Below, piece by piece: positions 10,751 through 20,279 of a stretch of DNA of 64,000 bases. The notes beneath the pieces were generated by a model. It searched no databases and was not told the DNA's origin. It saw nothing but the letters and a program-made list of their open reading frames with translations. Positions within the stretch are counted from its first letter, which is position 1; the number at the start of each line of letters is the position of its first letter. The stretch is from Fulvia fulva (Eukaryota; Ascomycota; Dothideomycetes; Mycosphaerellales; Mycosphaerellaceae), in assembly GCF_020509005.1 (NCBI RefSeq), contig NC_063016.1, forward strand, positions 4,402,001 through 4,466,000, given 5' to 3'. The translations under genes and the position numbers were made by a program.

Positions 10751-12006
10751 GACTCATCCATGCTGGTCTCCTGCTGGTCTTCTCGTGCTTCCTGCTGCTG
10801 GCTGCTATTTGGGATTGTGGTAAGGTTGAGCCTGCTTTGTGACGGGTCTCTTCCTGCAACCACAATTGATTTTGGTCTACCCATAGCAGGGTGGCCTTGG
10901 GCCTGTGTGGTCTCTTCTGTTCTGCCTCTTTTCAGAGGGTTGTAGACAGTCCTTAGGGGTTCTTGGGTGATTGTCCCTGTCTGGAATCTGATAGGGGTGT
11001 TGATCCTGGCTTCTCTTGCCCTCCTCTTTGCCTCAATCCTAGCTGTGCAGTCTTGGGACCAGGAAGGGTGTTTCTTTCCACAGCATGCACATCTGGCTTC
11101 ACTCTTTGGGGCTGTGCAATTCTGTACTTTGTGGCTACCAGCACAGTGGGAACAAGTGTCCTTTTGGCTTGGGCATCTAGTAGAGATATGACCATACTGT
11201 TGGCACTTCAAGCATTGCAGTAGTCTGTGGGTGCTTCTATGGATTTCTGTGTCCATTCTTTCACATTCCCAGAAGATGCCCTTGTCAAGCACGGTGTTTG
11301 CCTGTTCTGCAGTGCCTATCCAGAGCACTAGAGAAGACTCTCTCTTTGTGTCCTTTGTCTTTCTGTTGACCCATGCTGCTTTTGTGATCTGTAGCCCTGG
11401 GCATACAGCCTGGTTCTGGTCCTGCAGCCTCTTAAGGTCTCCTTCAATGTCAAACTTTGTGGTCATCCCATGGGCAATAACCATATTTTGTTGGTGTGAG
11501 ACCTTAGCCGTCTTGCCTAGTTTGACTGTCCACTCCTTCTGTGTCTCTAGCCTCTTCCTGTCTTGCTCCTGTGCTGTGAACAGCTTAAGGACACCTCCCT
11601 TCTCTTTCCTGGCTCCAATGATGCCTTGTATCCCAATCTTCTGTATGATCTCCTTGCCTGATAGGCCCTCAATCTCTTTCTGCTCTTGCTGGTCGGAAAT
11701 GTAGACCTTGATAGCTGTTTTCTGGGGGGGAGGGTTTTGGGATGCAACTGCTGCCCAGGTTGGTTGGCTTAGTTTCTGGCCTTCCTGTGTCCTCTTCTTT
11801 GCTGCTGCTGCTACTGTCCTGTTAATGATCTGTCCTGTTTGGCTCCTTAGTGCCTTTAGCCCTCCAAGGAGCTCCAAAATCATCCCCTTAAGTGCTCTTT
11901 CTGGGTGCTCGCCATCTCCTGCCATTGCCATTGTTTCTGCCTTCCTGCAGACCTCCTTCCACTCGTTACTCTCCTGCTCCTGGTCGTTTCCTGCGATCGC
12001 TATCAT
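10747..12006 (-). CDS. LINE1 ORF1: gag-like nucleic-acid-binding protein
   Basis: 419 codons from an ATG at 12006 to a TGA sharing bases with the ORF2 start. The N-terminal third is charged and Gln/Lys-rich. The middle resembles the ORF1 RNA-binding region of Tad-like elements (GTAEQANTVLDKGIFWECE). The C-terminal part has CCHC zinc knuckles starting CLKCQQYGHISTRC, CSHCAGSHKVQNC and CACCGKKHPSWSQDC, followed by a basic tail. It should coat the element RNA and help target-primed reverse transcription. An in-frame TAG lies five codons upstream of the ATG, supporting this start. LINE3 carries a diverged homologue. Confidence 0.9.
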   Translation of the reverse strand: MIAIAGNDQEQESNEWKEVCRKAETMAMAGDGEHPERALKGMILELLGGLKALRSQTGQIINRTVAAAAKKRTQEGQKLSQPTWAAVASQNPPPQKTAIKVYISDQQEQKEIEGLSGKEIIQKIGIQGIIGARKEKGGVLKLFTAQEQDRKRLETQKEWTVKLGKTAKVSHQQNMVIAHGMTTKFDIEGDLKRLQDQNQAVCPGLQITKAAWVNRKTKDTKRESSLVLWIGTAEQANTVLDKGIFWECERMDTEIHRSTHRLLQCLKCQQYGHISTRCPSQKDTCSHCAGSHKVQNCTAPKSEARCACCGKKHPSWSQDCTARIEAKRRAREARINTPIRFQTGTITQEPLRTVYNPLKRGRTEETTQAQGHPAMGRPKSIVVAGRDPSQSRLNLTTIPNSSQQQEAREDQQETSMDES

Positions 12007-12025
12007 CGTGTCACGCCTCTATTCT

Positions 12026-12041
12026 CGATTAGGGTTAATAG
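12026..12041. repeat. LINE1 target-site duplication, right copy
   Basis: CGATTAGGGTTAATAG, identical to 7154-7169. Element B1 resumes immediately after it (TAACACCGTTACG, matching B2 near 24251). Confidence 0.9.
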
Positions 12042-12521
12042 TAACACCGTTACGAATAAGTTGTCTCAAGCTATACCTCTAATAGAATCTACTTAGTATA
12101 TATTTACTACGTACCGCTATACTAGCTAGGTTATAGGAAAGCCTACTGTCTTAACTAAGGACTCCGGTGTTACCTACTACCCTTAGCTCTACGATAGTAC
12201 CGGTAGTTATACCGATACTCGAGTAAAACCTATAGAGCCTATAATAATACCTAACCTTAGCTATAAGGATTATACGTAAGTACTAGCTAAAGACAGACTT
12301 AGGTCTAGGGCAAACTAGCTAACTAGGCAGTATATTTCTCGAAGGGAGCCGGTCGCGGATAGGCTAGTTATAGATAGATAGGATGTAGATATATTACTAG
12401 ACGATAATAAGGTATTAGAGGATAGATAGACTTTTGTATAGTTATAGAGCAGTACGGGTAAGTAGCCGTATAAGATAGATAACGCTTAGAGGACTAAGAC
12501 GCATTTTAAGAGGGGGGGTAC

Positions 12522-12705
12522 TATCACGGGTAGCCCGCGACCCCTTACTATAGCTACGTCGGCCCGGGTGAACCGCGGACCTTCCGTATCGGATTAGCGC
12601 GGCTTAGCTTTACTTTATAACTTCGCCGCGCCTCGCGCTCCTCTTTCGTAGCTTTGTAGAACAATAACTCTCTTATTCGGACCCTATAGTACGCGCGCCC
12701 TTATA
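12522..12705 (+). repeat. 3' LTR of B copy 1
   Basis: A 184-bp LTR beginning TATCACGGG and ending CCCTTATA, the RIP form of TG...CA termini. It has the same length as both LTRs of B2 (17572-17755 and 24609-24792) and is nearly identical to them. Confidence 0.9.
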
Positions 12706-14096
12706 GGTACCGGTAATTTAGCTTACGCTTAAGTATATTAATATAGTGCTCTTAATCGCGACAAAGCTATATAATGTTCGTACTCTTTCTAAATAAGACG
12801 TTGAACTCGGTAAAGGAGTCGTTACGTCTATCTACTTACTTTAAGGCGTCTATATTATCGCGTACGCGAGCCTTTGCGTTACGCTTACTATAGCGCTTAC
12901 GTAAGTCCTTTATAAGCTTATTAAGTGTCTTATAAATACGGTCGCCCTTTACGCTAGTAAGAGACGGGATTTAAGGTCCGATTAATTAGAACGCGCTACC
13001 CTTAGTATAGTTATATACGAACTTTAACGTAGCCTTCGAGGTACGGAACGTAGTATTCTATAGCTTAGTTTCTAAAGTGTTCTACTACACCTCGAACGTT
13101 AGCCCGATAGGCGTATTATCCTTATTCCTATTACCGCTAAACTTCTTTACCTCCGTCTTGTCTATCTTAAATATAACGTTAAGGTCTAGGTTAATATTAA
13201 GTATCGTATCCTAGTCCGCGTCGAGCTCCTCGTCCTTACTCTTACGATTACTCTTCTTAGACTTCTTCTTACGGTACTTATAGCGATCTTTATTGTCGCT
13301 AGGCTCGGAGTTAGAATCGGAGTTAGACGAGCTCGAGCTATTAGAGCTATTAGATAGGTTATCGTCTTAGGTACTATCCTTACGCGATCCGCGGCCGCGA
13401 CGTTCTTACTTAGGCTTCTCGGTAAGTCGCTTCTTTAGGTCTATAATTTCGTCGTCCTTAGTCTTCTTAATATACTCGATCTCGCGGTTATAGTCCTTAG
13501 CGGTAGACTTATATTTAGAGAGCTTATTATCGACGTCGCTCTATTAGTTCTCGAGGTCCTAGACACGATTAACGTACTCTACGATCTAGGCGTTAAGTTT
13601 AGAGAGCTCTACGTTCTTATCTTAAATCTACGATATAGCGTTAAGTATATATTCGCGGTTCTTAGCTATATCCGGCGTAGGCGGTAGTTTCTTAAAATCG
13701 TCGACCTACTATTAGAGCAGATCACGGGCTACTATTAGCTAGTCGCGATCCTTTACGGCGGTGTCGCGTTCCTTAGTCGTATTGTCTAAGCTCTTCTAGA
13801 TATTATTACGATCGGCTATAATTACCTTTAGATCGTTCTTTACTTTAGCGATATCTAGCTCGTTCCTCTTATACTTATCGACCTTATTCGTAAGATGCTT
13901 AACCTACTTATCTACCTTCTACTATAATATCTATATATCTAACTTCTTCTACTTAAACTCGGCCTTGTCCTACTTTAGCTTATCCTAGTATAGACGACTA
14001 ACTACCCTAGTAAGTAAGGGCGCGCCTAGTGACCCTAGGATAGCTTACGCGTAGGTGTATATACTTATCGGTCCGCGGGCCGTGAAATATATATAG
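12706..14096 (-). pseudogene. RIP-degraded minus-strand gag-like ORF (element C)
   Basis: Read on the minus strand, one frame keeps protein-like composition across TAG/TAA stops: a Ser/Asp/Glu-rich stretch (about 13300-13360) followed by a Lys-rich stretch and KIDKTEVKKFSGNR near 13150, with predicted coiled-coil-like charged repeats upstream (about 13450-13970). This pattern suits a retrotransposon gag, but not that of element B, and I cannot name the family. It is bounded left by the B1 LTR and right by LINE2. The same element may continue at 17421-17571 and beyond B2 at 24798. Confidence 0.5.
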
Positions 14097-17000
14097 ATAG
14101 ATAGATATTTCATTAAGCTATTGTAGTGCCCTTTGGCCTATATAGCTATACTATCTTGTTTTTGTATATATAGAGGGGAAACCGTATTAGTAAAAACCCC
14201 TCCTCCTTCCCGCCTATCTTTTCCTCCTAGTTGTTGTCTTAATTTTCCCTTATTAGGGGTACGCTAGTGTTATAGGCCTACCCTAATGACTACCCTATCT
14301 GCCACCCCCTAGCTTCCGCCTCTTATCTATCTACTCCTCCGTCTCGCTAGCGAGGCTAAACTACTAGAGGTATCCCTACTATAGTATCTACCGAGAGATT
14401 CGGCGAATGTTACCTTTGTCCCTAATAATTGACTTATAGTCTCTCCTTCCCGCTTAGTGCCTCTAATTTCCCCTACCTCTCGCCTACTACGGGCATCGTA
14501 GTAGCATATATTCTAGGTTTTACGATAGGTAGCCGCACTAGTAGGCTAGGCTATAGATGTCTAGTACGCGTCTTCTAAATAGGTAGGCCCTTAACCTAAT
14601 GTGTTCGGACCTAATTTGGATCGCTATACTTGCCTCGGCCCTTGTCAGGTCCCTATATAGCTAGTAATTGTGTCTCTAGAAGGCTCGGAGCGCTATCGGG
14701 CCTGTTGTCTTAGGGGGCTTCCTTTTCTAGTCCTACTCCTATAGGTAGCTCGCTATCTATTCCGCTAGGCTTTAGGTCTTAGCCTTGCTCCCGCCGGCCT
14801 AGCGAGTCCTACGCTCCTCCTCTTTTCGTGCTAGCCATTCGGTACTTATCTATATAGCCGTAAAGGTAGTAAGGTCATCCTCTTTTTGGCTTGTCCTATG
14901 TCCGGCCCCTCTCCGGTAGTAGCTTTCTATCTTATTCTTTGCCTCCTAGATCGTAGTTTATACTAGGTAACCTGTCGTCCTTACCGCGTATTGAATTCTT
15001 ATTCCCCGGATATACTAGCCGATTAGTAGTATTCCTGTCTCTATTTCTACCGTGCTTATTAACGTTGTCTTATATACGCCTAGTACCCTACGTAGATTGC
15101 CTACCTATGTCCTGTTTAGGGGTTGCTCTATCCGTTTCGGGATCGGCTTACCTACGCCTCCTATTCCCTAAATCTGTGCCCCGTATAGTATAGCTAGTCT
15201 AACGATCGCCTTATATATTACTCTTACCTTGTCGAATGTTGCTCTCTATATAGATGCCGTAAGTCTCTTTATCGAGGCTTCGTTAACTTGTGCTCGACTC
15301 TAGGCTTTCTTAACCTATACATTCTAGCTTAGCTTCGGGTCGAGCTAGATCCCTAGTACTCGTAGCTCCGCTAATGGCTTTGTCTCGTAGCCTTAGATTC
15401 TTACCGCCGCCTTTATATTATAGTGTGTTCTCGCTTTACTAAAGTGTATAAGTTAGTACTTTTTAGGGGCGAACTAGGCACTATACTTCTTTGCCTACTC
15501 CTCGCATTTCTTGTGCCTATCTTCGAGGAGGCGACAGTTCTCTTCTATCGAGTCTAACTAGGCTAGGATGTTTATATCGTCTACGAACCCTAATGCTAAG
15601 GTTTACGGAGAGGTGAGTAGGGGGATTAGATCAGACATAAATATTAGAAACAGGATAGGGGAGAGAGTAGATCCCTAAGGTATTCTAGTCTCTACCTTTA
15701 CCGGGTCGGACGTGTACCTTCCTAGGACTAGGTATGTCGTCCGTTCCTAGAGAAAGGAGTAGACGAACGTCGTTACCTACTAGGGGATGCCTTTCTACTA
15801 TAGGATATATATTAGCCTTTAGTATAAGACGTTATCGAAGGCTCCTACGATGTTAAGGGATAGTAAGGACGCCGCTCGGTTCCTGCCGTAGTACTAGAGG
15901 GTCTGAATTTGCTCCGTAATTAGCTCTATTACTATTAGTATCGATCGCTAGCTTCTTCCCCCTATCTATGTTACTAGGAGTACGTGGTTATCCTCGGCTA
16001 GCTACGTAAGTCTCTAGGCTACTATCTTTTCTAGGACCTTCCCTATCGTGTTTAGAAGTGCGATTAGTCTATACGACTTGGGCTAAGTATAGTCCTCCTT
16101 CTATAGCTTACGTAGTACTACTATTATAGACTCTCTATACGGCTTCGGGTAATACCCTAGCCGTAGGTACGCGGTAAACAGGTTTGCTAGGCTCGGCGCG
16201 ATCTCTTCTCTACACTCTTTTAGTAGTATATTTAGTATCCTGTCTAGGCCTAGGGCTTTCCGTCCTTTTAGCTTACTTATAACTCCTATTACTATGTTAG
16301 AGCTAACCGCCTAATCTATGTCTAGGGTAAGGAAGGAATCGTATTTAGTAAGCTAGCTACGAGATAAGGTAACAAGTCTTAACCGCGCTTTCCTACTTAT
16401 CTAGCACTACCGTATAGCCTCGTTTCGAGAGGTTAGCCCGGAGTAAAAGCTTCCCTCTACGCCCTCCCTCCCTATTTGCTCCTTAAGCTAATATCTACCT
16501 CTATAGGCCTAAGCCCTTTAGTGCTCTCTATTGACCGATATACGTATCCGTCCTCTCGGGCTATATAGATAGTGTTAGCCGTCGCTACTAGTATATACTA
16601 CGCCCTAGGTTTTGACGCCCTTCGCGTTACCGTAGCCTATCTCTAGAAAGCGGCCGTCTATACCTCGTAGGTTTGCTCGGGGCACACACTACGCCGGGTA
16701 GCGTACTCCTTACGTTTCTACCTACTAACTAATATAAAGTTCCTTATTCCCCTACCCTCGATTCTCCCCGATTATAGAACTAATCTACTTGTATTATACG
16801 TCTTTTCCCCGTCCTAATAGCCGTCTTTTCTTTGCGTAGGCTATCGTCTTTTCCTCGTCGCAATCTACTATATTAGACTAGGTACGTTATGTAGCGGGAT
16901 AGGCAGTGCCTTAGGCAAAACCCTCGTTCCTATACCGGGTGTTTAATAGGCCCTTATAGGCTTCGTCGCGTGTCTACCTACCTACCGTATTGCCCGCTAC

Positions 17001-17403
17001 TAAACACTAGATTGTTTCGTAGTCCGCTCGACGCCGTTATATAGTCCGCTTAGTTGTTGTTCTATAGTCCGCTCGTCTAATGTTTGTCGCTTAGCCCGCT
17101 CGGTTTACGGTCTCCGGAGGTAAAAATTCTGTACTTATACTAGAGGTGTCCTATCGAGCGTATAGGCTACGGTTCCGCGCCCTTCTTATACGTAGAAAGA
17201 AGAGGGACTCGCTCCCGACACGAGTACACGCTCGTCGGATAGTTTTTATACCCGTTTTACTAGTAGTCCTCTATTCGCCGCGGCTTCGCCTACGTTACGC
17301 GCCCGTTACGCCTACGACGCTCTAGCGTAAGAATACTTGGCTCTCTCGTAGCTAGACGAGAGGTTCGTAGCCGACACTACGTATAGGTGATTCTCGTCGT
17401 CGA
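14097..17403 (-). mobile_element. LINE2: RIP-degraded Tad-like LINE
   Basis: The 3' end (about 14097-14300) and the reverse transcriptase region (about 14900-16300) align with LINE1 on the minus strand, including the GATA tail and the sequence for the FVDD box (near 15590), but CpA/TpG are almost gone and stops abound. It is bounded by a 17-bp target duplication with one mismatch: CCGTGAAATATATATAG (14080-14096) and CCGTAAAATATATATAG (17404-17420). At 3.3 kb it lacks ORF1. The last 700 bp (16700-17403) I could not align to LINE1; they hold short direct repeats of TAGTCCGCT type (about 17021-17100). Confidence 0.75.
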
Positions 17404-17420
17404 CCGTAAAATATATATAG

Positions 17421-17571
17421 TGATCCTAAAAGAAAAAAAGATAATAAATCTGAAATTTTTAGATTCCCGTATCTTCGCCTTATAGAGAGATTCTTCGTAA
17501 ATCCTAGCTTCCTACTAAGGTCGCCTCCTAACTATATATATCTTAGTAGTACCCCTATATACCTCTGCTAC
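17421..17571. other. Short RIP-mutated remnant between LINE2 and B2
   Basis: About 150 bp of AT-rich sequence with no readable product. Its last five bases (GCTAC, 17567-17571) are the left target duplication of B2. By nesting it belongs to the older element C. Confidence 0.5.
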
Positions 17572-17755
17572 TATCACGGGCAGCCCGCGACCCCTTACTA
17601 TAGCTACGTCGGCCCGGCTGAACCGCGGACCTTCTATATCGGGTTAGCGCGGCTTCGCTTTACTTTATAACTTCGCCGCGCCTCGCGCTCCTCTTTCGTA
17701 GCTTTGTAGAACAACAACTATCTCATTCGGACCCTATAGTACGCGCGCCCTTATA
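17572..17755 (+). repeat. 5' LTR of B copy 2
   Basis: 184 bp, starting TATCACGGG and ending CCCTTATA. It aligns without gaps to 24609-24792 with scattered C/T and G/A differences. Confidence 0.93.
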
Positions 17756-18179
17756 GTTTGTTCTACCTTACTACCTAGATCGCGGATCTAGGTAAGGGAC
17801 GCGTAATAATAGGAATAGACAGAACCGTAGAACTCGAGAACGCGTAGAGCCGTATTAGAATATAGGACACGGTAAGGCGTATAGCGCGTAGATGCCTAGA
17901 GAACGTAACGCGGCGATACTATTAGTAGGTAGTCGCGCGCTCGTAGACAGTTAGGATATAGGCACCGTCACGCCTCCCCGAACCTAGACAATATGACTTT
18001 ATAAATAGCGAACGGCGGTATACTACCGCTACCTAAGCCTAAGGGCAAAAGTAAGTAGCGCACATCTCTTTTCCCCGACCTCTCCTCTTTTCCTTAGAGT
18101 TAGACATAGGACGACAACCGGCGGGTCATAGTAGACACCGGTATCGCGCTACAATAAGAGATTGATAAAGCTTACTAGA

Positions 18180-19960
18180 AGGCCTTCGAGCGAGAAGAAG
18201 GTAGTGAGATTGACTTTATAGAACTGTTCGAGTTTAAGCTCGAAGAGAACCTAGGCGGCGACCTAGACGAGGTGTATCTATCACTCGACGAGGTAGAACA
18301 CATTCTCGCATCCGAATACTAGAATGTCACCCTAGACAACCTTACGACCCTTACATCCTAACACCCGAAGACCACCTACGACTTCGTACTACAAGTAGTC
18401 AACACGGCAATTACTAAGGGTAGACAACTCGATATAATAGAGCGAGCTAACGACCTCTAGAACACCTAGTACACTACGCTATACACCGAATACGACCGCA
18501 TCTACAAGATGCTACGAAGTGAAGAGCTTGTTATATAGAAAATGGTAGCAGATCTTAAGAGTAAGAAGGATTACGACCTAGCTAAGTTGTAAGAGCTAGG
18601 GAAGAAATATAAGGAAGCTAACAACCTATATAAGCAGTTCAGCGAGATCTACGAGAAGGAGAAGAAGAAGGCATAAGATGCTAAGGCGAAGAACCAGGCC
18701 CTACAACAAGAAGTCGATGACCTAAAGGCTCGGCTTAAGGTAGGAGACACTATATAGAACGGAGGCAGGGGCCGCTTAGGCCGCCGACCCTCTCGTTCCC
18801 GCCTACGCGAGACCTTACTCGAGTAGCTGTTACGTAGGTATCGCGAAGCTGCTAGTAGAGGGGGTGGTGGCGGTGGTGGTAATAACGATAACGATAGAGA
18901 CGACGATGACCGTAGCGATAATAGCCGAGGACGTGATAACGACCGTCCGCGACTAGGACCTAACAATAGTCGTGACTCGAGAATACGTAACACCCGTACC
19001 TAGACACTACTAGTTGACCTTCTAGAACGTCTCTTCACTATTGACCGCACCCTCACTCGCGGCATAGAGATCGGTAAGGGTGTGCCCGACCCTAAGTACT
19101 TTAAGAACGATGACGACCCTAATTTCGATAGCTAGTACAGTAGTATTCTCCTAAAGCTAACTATAGTAACCTTCCGTACTAAGGCAGATAGTCTACGCTT
19201 CGTATATAGGTAGACACAAGGTGATCCTTAGCGAAGCATTAAGCCGAGGATCTCTATACCTAGACAGTAGTCCTTTAACGAGTTCAAGACTAGAGAAGAG
19301 TTGTTAGACTAGATAACACGCTAATATAGTATACGTAATGAGGGAACTAAGGCTATAGTTAACATTGCTACCTATAAGTAAGAACAAGGCGAAACCTTTA
19401 TAGCCTTCTATACCCGCTACTCGAAGTTACGCGCCTAGATGTTATAGACCGATAAGACCGAGCTTATGCTATTCCGTAACCGACTAAACCGCAAGTACTT
19501 TATTAAGACCTTCGGCGACCGCGAAGTCGACCGCCGCCTAGATAGTATATAAGACGTTATCGAGGAGTACACCGTACTAGACGAGAGTTTCTACGAGATA
19601 GATCGACTATACCCGTAGAAGGAGCGCCCCCGTAGTAATAGTAACTCGAACGGTAATAGCGGCTAGAATAACTAGAATAACGGTAACGTAGTTACTAGTA
19701 CCGCTACCGGTATAGTAGGAGCCTTAGTATAGTGCCTACTATAGTACGCTAGTACTAAGAAGAAGGAGGATCTGCCGACATATCTATAGAACCTACCTAC
19801 GCTTAACCGTAAGCAGCGCGAAGACCTTAAGAAGTAGGGTAAGTACTACCGCTACCGTATAGGTTCTTACGTGTCGACTAACCCTAAATGCCTAATATAT
19901 AGGTACGATAGCGACTATCGCCCACCGCGTCTACGTAATACTACGCCGAATCCGAACGCG
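18180..19960 (+). pseudogene. Gag of element B2 (stop-ridden)
   Basis: The reading frame shows an acidic N-terminal part, a Lys/Glu-rich coiled-coil-like stretch (about 18560-18740), a Gly/Asn/Asp-rich linker (about 18850-18960), then a capsid-like part with PNFDSWYSSILLKL (about 19110) and FIAFYTRYSKLRA (about 19400). The Cys/His knuckle expected near 19840 is lost: the Cys codons are now Tyr codons. TAG stops replace Gln or Trp codons throughout. No function is possible. Confidence 0.75.
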
Positions 19961-20279
19961 AACCTTAGTTCCCTAGCCGCCGATCCGCGGTAGGGAAATG
20001 GTACGACCGCTACCTAAGCGTAGTAGATAGCGGTCACCCGAACTTCCTAGGACAGAAAGAGTATAAGATTGAGAGACACGGAACGCAAGAGACGGTAACA
20101 GACTATAGTAAGGAGCTTAAGATATCGGCATGCGCACTAGATAAGCAATAGCTAGCTATGTACCCTTATATAGTATTACCCGTAATAATATAATAGAGAA
20201 AGGCTCGAGGCCTTATAGATTCTGCTTCTACCTCTCTCTTTCTTAACTAGAAATTCACACGTAAATACACAATACCCCT

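Larger units (their letters stand above)
7170..12025 (-). mobile_element. LINE1: intact Tad-like non-LTR retrotransposon
   Basis: A 4.86-kb element on the minus strand with two uninterrupted ORFs, ending at its 3' side (low coordinates) in a short GATA/TATC simple repeat tail (about 7170-7180) and flanked by a 16-bp target duplication (7154-7169, 12026-12041). The 3' untranslated part is about 190 bp. The 5' part upstream of ORF1 is only about 19 bp, so either the element has a very short leader or it is slightly 5' truncated. It is not depleted in CpA/TpG, in sharp contrast with the host element. LINE2 and LINE3 are relatives sharing the 3' end and tail. ORF1 is gag-like; ORF2 has endonuclease and reverse transcriptase. 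I see no RNase H domain. Confidence 0.9.
2410..12705 (+). mobile_element. Ty3/gypsy retrotransposon B, copy 1 (RIP-inactivated, interrupted)
   Basis: Collinear with B2 from B2's late gag region to the 3' LTR. Its 5' end is cut off at 2410 by element A. Two further insertions interrupt it: the solo LTR (2544-2986) and LINE1 (7170-12025). Visible pol parts are a retropepsin-like segment (about 3220-3480), reverse transcriptase (about 3890-4620), RNase H (about 4790-5110), integrase (about 5700-6480) and a chromodomain (about 6870-7080). The remainder resumes at 12042 and runs through a purine-rich tract (12506-12518) to the LTR. Stops, mostly TAG from CAG or TGG, occur every few dozen codons. 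A GGTAC after the 3' LTR (12706-12710) is the candidate target duplication. Confidence 0.85.

Noticed and set aside
7341..12096. Many plus-strand open frames of 60-257 codons across LINE1
   Set aside because: They are antisense shadows of the two intact minus-strand ORFs, rich in Cys/Leu/Ser as expected from reading a Gln/Lys-rich coding strand backwards.
18649..18993. Minus-strand Ser/Leu/Arg-rich frame of 114 codons
   Set aside because: It is the antisense of the Gly/Asp/Arg-rich linker of B2 gag. No independent signal.
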